In this document: positions 38,648 through 50,728 of the stretch, in pieces
Position numbering within the stretch: the first letter of the stretch is position 1
How the letters are laid out: every line of letters starts with the position of its first letter
Notes under the pieces: generated by a model
What the model was told of the DNA's origin: nothing
The model's input: only the letters and a program-made list of their open reading frames with translations
Databases searched by the model: none
From: Calvatia gigantea
Lineage: Eukaryota; Basidiomycota; Agaricomycetes; Agaricales; Lycoperdaceae
Direction of reading: 5' to 3'
NCBI GenBank assembly: GCA_025093985.1
Contig: JACAAK010000002.1
Span: forward strand, 1,364,001-1,428,000
Length of the DNA: 64,000 nucleotides
Translations under genes and position numbers: made by a program

Positions 38648-39001
38648 TCTTGATAGCGAAGTACGATGGGATTTAAGAATGAATGGCAGTAAGGACGTTC
38701 TCCGATATTACACGGTGGCTCACTGATCAGTACTTCGGTACTTCAGTGTTAAAACGTTAACGTTGATCAATGTTGGAGTTGGAGTCGAGATCTTGAGACG
38801 GAGAAGAGCAGAAACCTGCCGTGGGAATAATTCAAACAACTTGTGATCTGGCCGATCAGGCAGGTTCAACCGCATCACCGGTTAAAATGAGCCCCGGTAA
38901 ATCACTGATTCTTCCTGACCACATGGCTCCTGTCCAATGTGATTTGGGCATAGCTACGTAACTGAGGGCTGACCTGGGAAGTATCCCCAGTTCTTACCTT
39001 G
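38648..39001. other. short divergent promoter region
   Basis: Between TruB (-) and the acyltransferase (+). It contains AAAACGTTAACGTTG, a small palindrome around 38752, and GATCAGTACTTCGGTACTTC repeats. No gene is seen. Confidence 0.5.
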
Positions 39002-40740
39002 ATGTTATCCTCACGTTGGACGCTCCAACAGCCATCGATATACGTTCGGCCTCTAGGCCTGACAGAACAGATCTTTTACTGGGACGGTGAATTCGAAGGG
39101 ACGGCAGATTCTGTGCAATCAGCTGAGATAGAGATTCAACATGACACTCAGGAATCGGTGCTTTCGCCAGCTAACGTTGAAAAAGCATGGGCATCCCTTA
39201 AGCTTCAATTCCCTCTTCTTGGCTCGCAAATCGTCCCGCAACCAGATCAATCCCTCTGGTTTGTCGTCGACGAGTCCCGTTTACGGTCTTGCGGGCCGAG
39301 CGAGATTTTCTATCATGATGTCGCATCCGCTGAAGAAGCACAAGCCGTATCCTCAAATATCCCCAACTCCCCGAGACTGCTTTCTGTCAACCTACTTGCC
39401 TGCCTCTTGGTTCTTCGCCGGACCGATAACGATAAGCGGTTCCACGTTTTAATTCATGCTGCACATACAATAACCGATGGGAACGCGAACGCTACTCTCC
39501 TGAGAACATTCTTGGATAAGCTGGCAAGCTCGATGTCCGAGGTGGAGACATGGGACATCAGGGACCGGTTGGCGTTATCGTCATCCTGCGAGGATTTATC
39601 ACCAGTGCATCGTCTGAACGCTGCCCGAAGGCGATGGCGTCGGGCCGCTGGTGCCATTATTGGTGCCAATCGCCTGTCCAAGCTTCACGTATGTCCGGCT
39701 TCTGGTCGGAGGTCTTTTTTTCTTTCATTGAAGTCTTCCTTTAGGGTGGACAAACTTTGCCCTGTAAAGTTACGAATACAACACCATATCAACCTGCCAG
39801 TTCCGCAGCCCTCTTCACAATGTTTACCAAAGAGGAAACTCAAGGAATCCTTCAAGGTTGCCGCCGACTTGGGCAGAAGTTTGGAGTTGTATTTCCCGTT
39901 ATCGGCCAAGTGGCACTGACACGCACGCTCTGTCGAAAATACGTGCGCGGCGAGATCAACCAAGCCGAATGGGAATTTCGCAAGGGAGAACCCATGATCA
40001 ACGGCGGCCCTCTTAACCTTCGGCCATTCTTGGATCAAGAGTGGTATGAAAAAGGAGGGGGCACGAATGTTTCTCTCGCCATCGGATTCTTTTTCTATAC
40101 CCTTCCTTACATACCACTAGGAGCTGCTAGCAACATTTCTCCTGGAGCCCCTGTCCCATCGTACTCCGATCTACTTTCGGATGGGCGTTTTGCCTACCGG
40201 TGTACCCTCATAGAAAAACAAGCAAATCTTGCCCTCCATCACCCTCTTAGGTATGAAATTGGGATACCTAGACTAGTAACAAGAATATGCTCCGTGAACG
40301 GCATTGCGAAGACCTGGAGGCGACATAAATTGCTCCAGAGCACTGTTGATTCTAAATTTCTGTCTGTGCAAGAGCAAGCTGCAGCTGGGGTGGTCTACGG
40401 TCATGGGGGCTCGAGCTTTGGGAATGTGAGTCCGAATCCGCCATCTGGTGTCTTTGGTTGGCTGAACCCGTTTGGTTAGACCGATGGATTATACTCCGAG
40501 CTTTACCCATTCTCAGAAGACAAACCCGTATTGCGGCTCATTTCGTCTAATATTGTCCTTCATTGTCGTCCCAAGGAACTATATTTAGGTGCGGCCACTG
40601 GTCGGGGACAGCTCCGGCTCTATGTCTACTTCGATGCGAATGTTTATGACGGGGACCTTGTTCGGGAATGGTTAGATGAAGTCCAAGAGGCTATTAGGCA
40701 TTATTTGTTACCCAGAAAATTTGTCCTCAGCCATCTTTAA
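39002..40740 (+). CDS. condensation-domain acyltransferase (Tri3-like)
   Basis: Member of the CoA-dependent acyltransferase/condensation superfamily, related in outline to trichothecene 15-O-acetyltransferase-like proteins found widely in fungi; nothing nearby suggests a toxin cluster. About 540 residues. Exons to 39689 (ending ...SKLH), from 39746 to 40427 (ending GSSFGN), and from 40485 to 40740. The HAAHTITDG segment holds the HxxxD catalytic motif (about residue 155). Other marks: FPLLGSQIVPQPDQSLWFVVDE, KELYLGAATGRGQL, DANVYDGDLVREWLDEV. The initiator is ATG 39002; an upstream TTG is not used. The substrate is unknown. Confidence 0.85.
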
Positions 40741-40812
40741 CCATATTTTCCTTGTCTATGGTGGTCCATGTATCTATACACAGATTGTCTGTATGCTTAA
40801 TCACTTATACGT

Positions 40813-43800
40813 TCAACTCCCACCAACCCATGATCCACCACATATACACCGCAACGACCACATCCTCTCCCAAACCCTCCACCGATCCGATATGAATTCG
40901 GGTGACTGTAAGTCAACTGCTACATTTGATGAGCCGCCGCATCTTGAGCATATTAAGTGAGGTTCCTGTGCCATCACCACACCCTTCGTGACAACATCTT
41001 CGTGTCTGTATTTCTTTTGTGTCCCGAGACTGAGATTTGTCACACCATCAGCAAGGTCCTCTGGTTTAATGAATAATATCGCCTTATTGAGGACATTTGG
41101 TGTTTCTGTAATTTTCTTCACAATTATAGACAGTTGGCTTTCAAGGGCTTGAGTGGGTTGACAGGAGGCAAGCGCAATGCGACAATCCTCCTCTGCAAGG
41201 GTAGTTTAGAAGACTGAAGAATGGTGCCAAGAAGCCTTACTTGGTAGGTTGCCAACACCTTGAATACTTGCATCCAGCACTGTTTCCAGCCCCTCCAAAT
41301 TAATCCCAGAGCAATCAATCGAGTCTATCAAGAGATCTTTCGCAATCTGCGATTGCTCCGCGCTGGCAGACATCGATTTCAGGTATTGGTGGAATTTCTT
41401 AATGTGTTTCAAGGCAGCCACCAGATTTTGTAGAGCGAAGGGGTGCACAAGGTGAACCAGTATAGGAGATACTTCCCATTTGCTATTTGGGTCATCTGGC
41501 CGACGTTGAGCCCCCGGCATTTTCTGTAAATAACCCATGCCTACCTGAAGCAGGGCCAAAAAGATCATCCTGACTTTCGTCCACCTTCTGTTTTTCCGGT
41601 ATATCACGAAAAAGAACGCATTCCTTCATGATTTTATCGAGCAGTGTGATTATCCAGTTAGAGAGCCCAATCAACTGCCAGACCGCGTCTTAATTGTGCC
41701 AGAAATCAGCATAGAAATAGGAACGGGAGGAAGAGGTGGGCTACCCAAGTCGTATGTGTCTCCGTTTGCACAATCCACAAATACCATATTACATGCAACA
41801 ATTGAACACATGTCATGTGCAGTGTGCCATTTTGTCGTCAACTGTGCCCTGGATTCTTCATCAGTAGTCAGTGATGCCCGTTTGCTAATAAAGGAGACGT
41901 TAGGTTCGTGGTACCCACAGCCAGACAATTCGTTGAGAACTGACCGGTAAATTTCCACTGCAACGCCCAAGATATCCCACATTGACCCGTACTTCAAACC
42001 GTTATCGTTCACATCGAGGATAGTCATGGTACTACTTAAAGTCTTGACAATTTCTTCAGGCGGGACTGAGGGCAGTGAAAGGCGGTGACAGACATCCGCT
42101 GGACTCCGCCGATTTAGGATGGCGACAACCAAGGGAAGAGAGAGGGGAGCAACTACATTCAAGGATCAACATAAAGGTCGAGGAGTAGCAGATTTATGTC
42201 TCACAGCCTACGCGATCACGTACGGGAAGGAGGTGGGTTGCTGTTATGGGCTGGGGTGAAGATAACGATGTTGTATATAACAGAACCCCGTTGGGAGACG
42301 CTACACCCTGTAAGGGTACTAAGATTTGTGTCAGCATGTTGTGTGTCCCCGGAAGTTGTTTGATTTTCATACACTCTCTCCCAGCGTGACTCAGTGGAAT
42401 GTTAATAACGGATGGTTCCCAGTCTGCCTTGTCTTCCAAACCCGGCCTGAACAAACAACAAAGCTGTCAGCATGGATTGTTTGTTGGATCCTAATGCAGC
42501 AAACTTACAGGTTAAGCATACGAATTGTCCCTGCCGGGATATTCTTGGGTTTCTTCGACGTTGTTTTACTCCATTGTCCAGAAGTGTCGAGAAGCACGAC
42601 CGGGAGAATGTTCTCTTTGAGATGTGGGGCACGTGAAGCGATATACGTCAGTATGCTGGGTGCAAATGTCCGAGTGGCTTCGAATTGATAGCCCTGGATT
42701 TCAGTGAGTGCATGTTAACAGCACAATGGTGACTGTTTTACGAAAATGGGTTTGCCAGCTGTTGATGACCTACGGTTTATGGAGTAGATGGACAGCTGGG
42801 ATTTTGGGGAAGAGATATCTATCCACAGGTAATTGGTGTGACGAGTTCATGAGATAAGGAATGCCACGAACATCCTTCGAAGTTCAGATAGCTCAAGGCC
42901 AAGTATAATTTCCCTTTGTCGACTATAGCCTTCTTTGTGAGTGAAACGGAGCCTGCAACATCTGAAGGTGGGTCTATCGAGCAACTCAGGAAATCCAACC
43001 TAAAAAGACCCGGGTTGTGTATGGGGAGTGGAGCAAGGGGTTGAACAAGGATGGCTAGAGATTGGCTCATAGGACAATAATCCTGATCTCTGACATTAAT
43101 GAGCGTACCGATTATGGCGCCATCGTAACGTAGGTGTACTTGGTTAATTTCCACCACACACTCGTCATTACGTGAATCCCACTCGTCTTGTTTCTGGTCG
43201 TCGTTTTTGGTGTTCATTGGTACCGTAAGGTCCATAGGATCGAAGGGCGTGTTCTGGGCGGTCGACCGGGTGAACTGGCGTAAGCGTGCTGCAATGAATA
43301 TGGGGTGTTCTGCTGCAAGAATTTCAGCTCAACGGCGCGGACCAAAGTCGTCGGTCGTTAAGGTACCATTGTAGCTGATCCCAATCGTGGCATCGGTGCA
43401 TAACTTCACGAGATCGGGTGGTTCCTCGTCGATAGTTTGTTGATGACCTCGCAACATGTTGAGTGAACCCAAAGGGCACTTCAGTATTTGTAGGTTTGGC
43501 AGGTAATACTGGTAGTAGCAGATATGGACTCGGTAGTCTTGGGTTACAAGGATCAAGGCTGGACCCGAGGTCGGTAAGGTAAAGCTTTTCGGAGGCAGAC
43601 GATCTGGTTTCCCAGAACTGTTGACTGTCCACTGGATGCGGGTTAGATCTCAGGTTTGAGTAATTTACGGCCTTGCTCACCTCGCGAGGAGAGCCTAACC
43701 AGTCGGATGCAATGGGTGCGGTCTTGGGAGGAAAAGTCCAGTATTCTTGAACGATCCAGTTGTCTATCTGTGAGCCCCTTTTCCACAAGCACCCTGTACC

Positions 43801-44166
43801 TTCACCGCTTGACTTTGGAAAATATGCGAACAACCAATCATCTCCCGGAGCCACCGATATGATTGTCGGTGGCTCATAAGCGTTTTGATTTGTGCCCACA
43901 GGTTTAGGAGAGGGGATGACGAATCGGTTAGGGGATGAAAAATGCCGGGCCGTTACCAAAGGCTGCGTAGGATGAGCAGAGAAGATGACTGAAGAATGGG
44001 ACCATTGCAAAGGCCTAAGGAAATTAGAATCAATGATCGGGAACGACGAGGACGGGGCTGACCTGTGTGGACGTTCCATGAGCGGGTAGAAATCCCACCA
44101 TCCTGAGTGCCAATGCGTTGATTCCTTCAATTTTCCTTTTGACGGTGAGACGGAAGTCGGCTTCAT
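40813..44166 (-). CDS. MED16: Mediator complex subunit 16
   Basis: Tail-module subunit of Mediator that links activators to RNA polymerase II. About 910 residues, 11 introns, ATG 44166. Propeller start: WHSGWWDFYPLMERPHRPLQWSHS and ISVAPGDDWLFAYFPKSSGE-G-GCLWKRGSQIDNW. Middle: LILVTQDYRVHICYYQYYLP. Helical part: LPLVVAILNRRSPADVCHRL. The C-terminus HLICSRCGGSS...RWRVWERMWSLRCICGGSW is the Cys-pair region typical of MED16. Two frame changes (43620-43680; 42240-42310) are solved by ordinary introns. The ATG lies 139 bp from the divergent PSMG3-like gene. Confidence 0.87.
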
Positions 44167-44305
44167 GGTAAGCCGTGTGGGTAAGTAGGAAGTGCAGACC
44201 ATAGAGTGGACGCAAGAGCGCTCAAATGCGTGAGTCACGTGTGCGTGAACCCCTCATTCACATATTGAACGCCAGCTCACTTATCTTTTTATCTCAATCC
44301 ATTCA

Positions 44306-44820
44306 ATGCAGCAGCATCAGCATCAAATTATCCAGGGTATTGACACAGATGTCATAATACAATGGTACGGTGACCGAACTATGGTTCTCGTCACTCAACT
44401 GGGCAAAGTTGGCAATCTGGTGCTCCTACTTCCACATCGACAATACGGATTGGTCCTGACAATTCCCCTCAAAAGATACAAGCAAGCATACCCCCCACAA
44501 CCAGCCTTCCGCCCCCGCCACTCGTTCCATTGCAACTCCCATCACCACCACCTGCGATTCAATTGACAAATCTACTTGGAGGTGCATCCTCAGAATATGT
44601 CCAGACACTGCATTCATTGTATGCCTCGCAAATTGCTACGCTAGTATGGGTGTCTGGGCCATCCTCGGCCATGGACCTTGGAAGAAAGAGTGTAGTGGTT
44701 GGTTTGGCGCTGAAAAATTTTGGGGACGGGGATGCTGGATTGAGTGAGAACGATAAAGTCGTCTTCCGTGGAATTATGGGACTTGTAAAAGATATGTTGA
44801 AGCAATACTCCAGGGAATGA
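44306..44820 (+). CDS. proteasome assembly chaperone 3-like protein
   Basis: Small PSMG3/Poc3-like protein predicted to help build the 20S alpha ring. Exons 44306-44419 and 44476-44820, 152 residues. A short beta-rich N-terminus (VIIQWYGDRTMVLVTQLGKVGNLIQAS) is followed by a Pro-rich linker. The C-terminal half is LGGASSEYVQTLHSLYASQIATLVW...RKSVVVGLAL. Length and layout fit; the sequence call is moderate. Confidence 0.65.
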
Positions 44821-44891
44821 CACCCAAGGCTTTTATAGGAATCAATAATGACTATTTTGTCTTCCGAGGCGGCGGGGGTAACATACATCCG

Positions 44892-45176
44892 TCATTTAGT
44901 GGGCTCGGCAGGTGGCCATTGCTCGGCCACCTCGAGTGTGAGCAGCTTCTCCATTCGCTCGCGCTGAGATTTCTCTCGTTTCCATTGTAAAAGCGCCATT
45001 AGCCGCTCATCCGGCGGAGGAGCAGTGCGTGGATGGTTTTCGTGTAAATAATATGCAAAAACGCCGGTGAAGATGCCCAATAGGGGATCAATATAGCTGG
45101 CAAAAACTATCAGATGCGTTAAGAAAACTGTTGGGTAGGGAGCTTGCCTGTGAAGGAGAGCCGGTGTTGGAGGCAT
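44892..45176 (-). CDS. NCE101: NCE101-like small membrane protein
   Basis: About 77 residues. Exon 1 45176-45148 (MPPTPALLH), then a GC-AG intron 45147-45097, then exon 2 45096-44892. Core YIDPLLGIFTGVFAYYLHENHPRTAPPPDERL matches the yeast Nce101 (non-classical export protein 1) family: one hydrophobic segment followed by the HPRTAPP motif. The GC donor has the usual strong context AG|GCAAGC. Reading through without the intron would also give an open frame, so transcript evidence is desirable. Confidence 0.75.
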   Translation of the reverse strand: MPPTPALLHRQAPYPTVFLTHLIVFASYIDPLLGIFTGVFAYYLHENHPRTAPPPDERLMALLQWKREKSQRERMEKLLTLEVAEQWPPAEPTK

Positions 45177-45337
45177 GGCTGACGTACACGACCGTTGTGG
45201 TTCGGGTGATGGATGTCAGGAAGATCAGGGTACTCCGGAAATTTTGAGCTGGTCGCGTCTACAAAACCAAACCCTGATCGGACCTCTTCCTCAGTCCACC
45301 ATAACCTCCACGTCTTACTGACTTTCTGCATACTTAC

Positions 45338-48300
45338 ATGTCTGCTGCTGCTCTCGAACGCCAGCTTCGTCCCATTTACGGTCAGTCATTCCGTGCTTCT
45401 TCATCATCGGCTACCATCCTAAGTGCTCACATCCTTGCCCAGATGCTCTCGACACCGGTTCAAATAAATCTGCAATTGTAACCTGCAACAAACTCCTCAA
45501 AAAGTATCCTCAGAATGAACTAATCAAGGTCCATTTACTACCGTCCCAAAATGTTGCGAGTGGCACAAGTACTGAAACTTGAAGTTTCCAGGCGTTGAAG
45601 GCACTGGCACTTGTCCGGTCACAAAAAGTCGAAGAGTCCCTCATCCTATGTGATGAGGTCTTGGAAGCAAAGCCCGCCAATGATGCAACCCTCACCGCCA
45701 TGATGCATGTTTTGCGAGGCTTGGGAAGACGTATGTTTGATTTAAAGTTGATTGCCGGTTAAACTAAATTGGCCCGAAGACAAGGACATGATCAAAATGT
45801 TCGAAGAGGCGTACAAGCAACAACCCCTCAACGAGGAGCTTGCAGCCCAAGCCTTCTTTGCTAATGTCCGCGCAGGACAGTGGAAAGCGGCGCAACTCGT
45901 GCGTTTTCTTGTAGTCATGTCCTGAACGTAATAACTTCATAAACTCTCCAGGTCGCTACTCGTATGCACAAGCAATTCCAAGACGAGCGGTACCTTTATT
46001 GGATTGTGATTAGTACGGTTCTCCAGGTATGGCGCCGAGAGAGCGGGTATTTTGCAAGTTTCTAATGATTATTTCAGGCAGAAGAACCAGGCACACCTCT
46101 GGAAATGCGCAATATTCTGTATAAACTTGCACACCGATTTGTTGTCTCCTCGCCGACACCATCCTATGTCAATGCCGAACGTTTCCATCTCCACCTCTCA
46201 ATCTTGTTAAAACTCGACCTCATAGACGACGCCTATAAATTACTGGATAGTGAAATTGGCAAGGCCATATGTGCGACGAGCTTATCTTGCAACGAATTGC
46301 GAAGGCAGGTCTGGAAGTTGAAAGGCTTGGTCAAGGAGGAGGGGAGCCTAGCTAGAACCCTCATCACGGAGAAAAAGTATGCGGTTCAGTGTTGCAACCT
46401 AATTATTATTAACGTACGCTTTGTAGTGATCGCAATTGGCTCGAGTTCCTTTCCCTCTTAGACGGCACTTTTGCGGATCTCTCAGGCGGAGAAGAGGAAC
46501 CTTCAGAGGAAGCTATTAACGCTATCCGGACGAACTATCAGGAAACAAGAGATTTGCTTTTCCAGGTTGTGGAGAAGGATGGCCCTAAAGATCGCTCTGG
46601 TCTCCTTGCTCTTTTGGAGCTCGAAAAACGCGCTATTGCTCATGGTCTTGCTAACGGTACATTTAACCCTTTTTAATTTGGCCTGGGGCTCATGAGTTGG
46701 ATAGACAAGGCTGCGTTTCTCACCCTTCTCAAAGAGTACCAAAAAGAAATCGGTGACAAAGCATGCTGCTATGAAGACCTCAAACCATACATTGACCTTG
46801 AGGACGAGACCCTCGTCGAGTGGACGAGCTTCCTAGATGCCATTCCTCTCTCGCTTGTTCGTGAGCCCTACGGTGATGCGCGAAAACCAAACTGACACCG
46901 GTTCCGGAAGTCGACAGTGAAAGAACTCCAACGACTTATTAATGTGTACAAACTCAAGCGCTACAATTTGCCAACATCAGAAATTACGGTCGAAGCGGAA
47001 ACAGCTCGAGCAGATCTGTATACGAAGAGCTATCTCGAAGGGCTGAAGCTCGGTGTTGATTTGCCTAGCACTGAACTCCAGCCTGCGGACGACCTTGTCC
47101 TTTTAGCCGCGAGCAGCTATGTGAGCTTGTGGAAGTTGACGACGGATGACGGATATCTCCACACAGCGATTGTGCTTCTGGAATACGCACTGACCAAGAG
47201 CAAACAGTCGTTTCTGGTAAGGTTAATGCTTATTCGCATCTACCGCATCCTTGGTACGTCTGATCCTTAGAGGAGTGGAAAGCGGCTAATGTCTTGAAAA
47301 GGTGCACCAAGTCAGGCTCTTGAGCATTACCGTGCCCTACGCGTGAAGCAGGTGCAGAATGATACCCTTTCGCACTTCATTTTGTCTCGCTCGTCAACAT
47401 ACTCACTGGCTGCGAGCGGTGACCTCACGCTTGCGACAGAATGCTTGGAGTCAACCCAGATCTACCTGAGTAATGCTCAAGAGGTATATGTTGAGTCCGG
47501 GTATAAGCTATCAGATGCTAATGGCAAACTGACAGACTGGTGACTTCATCATCCGTGCCTTTACATCAGAAAAGTACTCTCAGGTGCGGCAATGAATTGG
47601 GAAAGGAGGATAAAATATTGGCTCATGCTCATGTACTACAGATACCCGAGTTCATCACCTTCGAAGATCGGCTAGAGAACTCTCTACAACGTGATATTGT
47701 CAAAATAGAGCATCTGCGAATGCGTCTCGCACATGAAAACATCACCTCGGATATCATTGATATGGAACTTATCGAACTGAAATTCATCTTCGACAGAAGT
47801 GAGTTCGAGCCCACCCGTGAAGGACATTATGCTGAGGCTGTCCTAGTTCACCATGACAATCGGGATACCGCCATCTTGCCTAACTACCAGCCCAAGTCTT
47901 CCGCTAGCTTTAACGAACAGACACTACTCTTTAACATTTCTGAGGGAGTATGTCATCGTATTGCAACTCCCGGAAACTCGTCCGATACTGAGTGATTTTC
48001 TAGTTCGGCTTCCTGCGTGCTCTACTCAAGGTTTACATCCGCGCGTTGCAGCAAGGGAGTGATCTCGACGATACGGTGGAGGAGAAATTGTTGATCGGGG
48101 ATCGACCGAAGCAGCGCATGGACCTTCCTTCCGGTCTCGCTCTGAAGGATCGTCTGATGGAAAGATCAGAAGAGGACCTCAAAGAGGTAAATTCAGTACC
48201 CTGCATTCGGACTCTCAGCTAACTGACCGTTGGCTGCTCAAAGCTCACCGAGGACGAGGTGGCTCTCGTTGAATTCGCCTCCGCCCTCGCTGACTGGCTA

Positions 48301-49122
48301 GGGAACTACCACGATCATACGCGACCTCCCCCCTCGGTCGTCTTGGCTGAGGCTTCCAAACAGACCGAGCTCAAAACTGGACATCCGTTAAAGGGCATTG
48401 AAATCCATCTAGCTGCGAATGAAAATGGAGCTAAAAAAGATGAAGAACCGCCCGCCTTTGTTGAACCACCTGAGTTTGTCACGCAGTTCTTCAATGGTAA
48501 CTATGTCCGTTATTCTGGAGGGTGCAGTTCGTTGACGTCATACAGACATTAAGGCTAGGTTCGATGATGTCAAGGACGCTGGGTCGCCGATCGAGGCTCT
48601 TCATGTTGCCGCAATTGCCCAAGAGGTAATACATCGCCAATTCACATGAGAATCACTAAGGCTGACTTCTTCAAAGGCATTTCTTCTCTTCATTGTCGAG
48701 ACTCTCAGGTTTAAGAACCAGACCGTGGTGAAGCAGAATAAACTGGGCACAGTGAGTAGTCTTCCAATCTTGAAGGAATAATCCCCTCAAAAGCCTTTCC
48801 ACAGCTTGTTTCGAGCATCAAGACTATCCGCACTAATGCGATTGCGGATCTGAAAGATATATCTGCGGACCTCATCAAGCGTAGTGAGAGTGAAAGCACC
48901 CCTGAGTCGCGTTCAGCATTTGTGGAAGAGTGCTCTGGGATCATCAATGCTGGCGTACGTGATATTCATATTTCCCTCGCCTATACCTAAAAACTTCGAT
49001 CACAGATTGATCACGACTTTGTTTTAAATGTTGCCAAGAAGAAAACCGACGCAAGAAAGAAGGTCCTCGAAGGGTTCGGAAGGGGCATCACTCGCATCTG
49101 TACCAGCTACGCCGGTAACTAG
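45338..49122 (+). CDS. NAA25: NatB auxiliary subunit NAA25 (MDM20)
   Basis: TPR-like scaffold of the NatB N-terminal acetyltransferase; binds Naa20 and ribosomes. About 955 residues from 18 exons, all in frame. N-terminal TPRs: ALDTGSNKSAIVTCNKLLKKYPQNELIKALKALAL; EESLILCDEVLEAKPAND; FEEAYKQQPLNEELAAQAFFA. Later SYVNAERFHLHLSILLKL, NWLEFLSLLD, RRLIN-like INVYKLKRYNL and DKAAFLTLLKEYQKEIGDKACCYEDLKPYI. A stop at 46892 lies in a 54-nt intron (GTTCGT...GGAAG). Confidence 0.92.
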
Positions 49123-49307
49123 AGCATACGAACTAGACTAATGATCTCACATGCATACATACAATTTACTTCTCGGTCGCAATAGTAACTATCACCCAAC
49201 TCCTTTCTTACCCCATTGTGTTTTTACTGCTTTTAAAATTTCAAGGAAGAATTTTGCAGAACCACAGAACGTGTGATGTCACAAGCTCATTCAAATCGCG
49301 TCGCGTA

Positions 49308-49313
49308 ACGCGT
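49308..49313. promoter_or_regulatory. MCB box upstream of RPA2
   Basis: ACGCGT inside AACGCGTT, 84-89 bp before the RPA2 ATG and next to TCGCGTCGCG. Consistent with MBF control at G1/S, as for many replication genes. Confidence 0.5.
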
Positions 49314-49396
49314 TCCATCACGCCAAAACAGGTCGCCCATTTCTTTGCTTACAAGACCCAACCTCATAAATCTGTACTAACTAATCTACCGGCCAG

Positions 49397-50547
49397 ATGT
49401 CCCAAAGTAAGCTCGTTCGCCTAGCTTTGCCACTGCATTGACCAGGTGCACAGATGACTCATACTATGGCGGCGGTGGGGGAGGTTTCGTTCAAGGTGGT
49501 TCGCCGTACAGTCAGACTGGAAGTCCCGGAGGGGTTCAGGTGAGTGTACTTACCGAAAGGCAGAAATTTTCATTTACTTATGTCCTCTGAGAGGAGCGAA
49601 GCTGCGATGTCGATGCGGCCAATAACTGCCGCCCAATTTCTGAGAACAGATCAACCACATGCTGACGCACCATGGTCTTTAGATAACGTGGAGATAGGAC
49701 ATGTACGATACTTGTTGACACCCTCGTCTCAAGGGCTAGGTTGATCTTACGGATGTCGACAGGTGACGATGGTGGGACAGGTGATTGCAATGCAACAGCA
49801 TACGACAAACCACATCTACTCTATTGATGATGGAACTGGCCGCGTCGAGGCGAGACATTGGGTAGGAACAACAGGAAACACGGAAGCAGAGATGGAGAAG
49901 TGGAGCGGTATTGAGTTGGTCCCCCCGTGTCGCTTTCTGAACGACATTTGCTCATCACCTTTTTCAGGGAGGGGATTTACGTCCGACTGAGTGGATTTGT
50001 GAAATCATTCGGGAACAAGAAATACATCAATGCTTCCTATATGCGACCTGTCACGGATTTCAATGAGATCTACTTCCATCTGTTGGAATGTATCACAATA
50101 ACGTTAACGTTGGAGCGGGGTCCTGTAGGTGTTCTCCCACTCATTGTCACTTCACTATCGTGCGCGACATTGATCTCACGAACAGCTATATAACTTTGGA
50201 ACCGGCCAACAGAAGGCTGCTGGTAGCGGCTCCTCAGCCTACCAAGCCAACAATAACGCCATGGATACTGGAGACGAATATTCTCATTTACCGGCCTTAC
50301 ACCAACAAATCTTGAGGTTCCTGATTTCAGAGGACAATAAAGATGGCGTTCACGTCGCAGCTATTGCACGTTCAGTTGGGAAAGCCGATTTGGATGCACA
50401 AAAGCTCAGGTCCGTAAAACATTCATTGCTACGGTTTTTCGAGACTGAGCCAGAGCTCGCCGATACAGTGAAGCACTGGATTCTCTGCTCGACGGCGGGC
50501 ATGTATTTAATACAATTGATGAAAATCATTTTGCTCTTTCCCGGTAG
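49397..50547 (+). CDS. RFA2: replication protein A 32 kDa subunit (RPA2)
   Basis: ssDNA-binding RPA middle subunit. About 275 residues, seven exons. A phosphorylatable Gly/Ser-rich N-terminus (MSQNDSYYGGGGGG) leads to RPITAAQFLR, then OB fold VTMVGQVIAMQQHTTNHIYSIDDGTGRVEARHW, IYVRLSGFVKSFGNKKYINASYMRPVTDFNEIYFHLLE. The C-terminal winged helix, HLPALHQQILRFLISED...HVFNTIDENHFALSR, recruits repair partners. All exons join in frame. Immediately followed in tandem by a divergent paralogue. Confidence 0.95.
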
Positions 50548-50728
50548 CTTCGTACACATCATGGCGGAAGTGTTGTACAATGTACCTACCTTATTGCGAC
50601 ACGTTACTTGCCGCGTTGCTGTCGGCGGTGGACTAAGGCTTGACATTTGACATTTGCACGGTGCACCTGCTTTAGATCTGCAATCACCAACCGTAACGCC
50701 GCTGAGTTTGAACACCGCCTTGTTCTCC

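Noticed and set aside
38999..39001. TTG as start of the acyltransferase
   Set aside because: The next codon is an in-frame ATG at 39002.
43540..43690. Apparent one-base insertion in MED16
   Set aside because: The preceding intron (GTGAGC...CATCCAG) puts the whole segment in the right frame.
46850..46920. In-frame TGA in NAA25
   Set aside because: It lies inside a 54-nt intron with donor GTTCGT.
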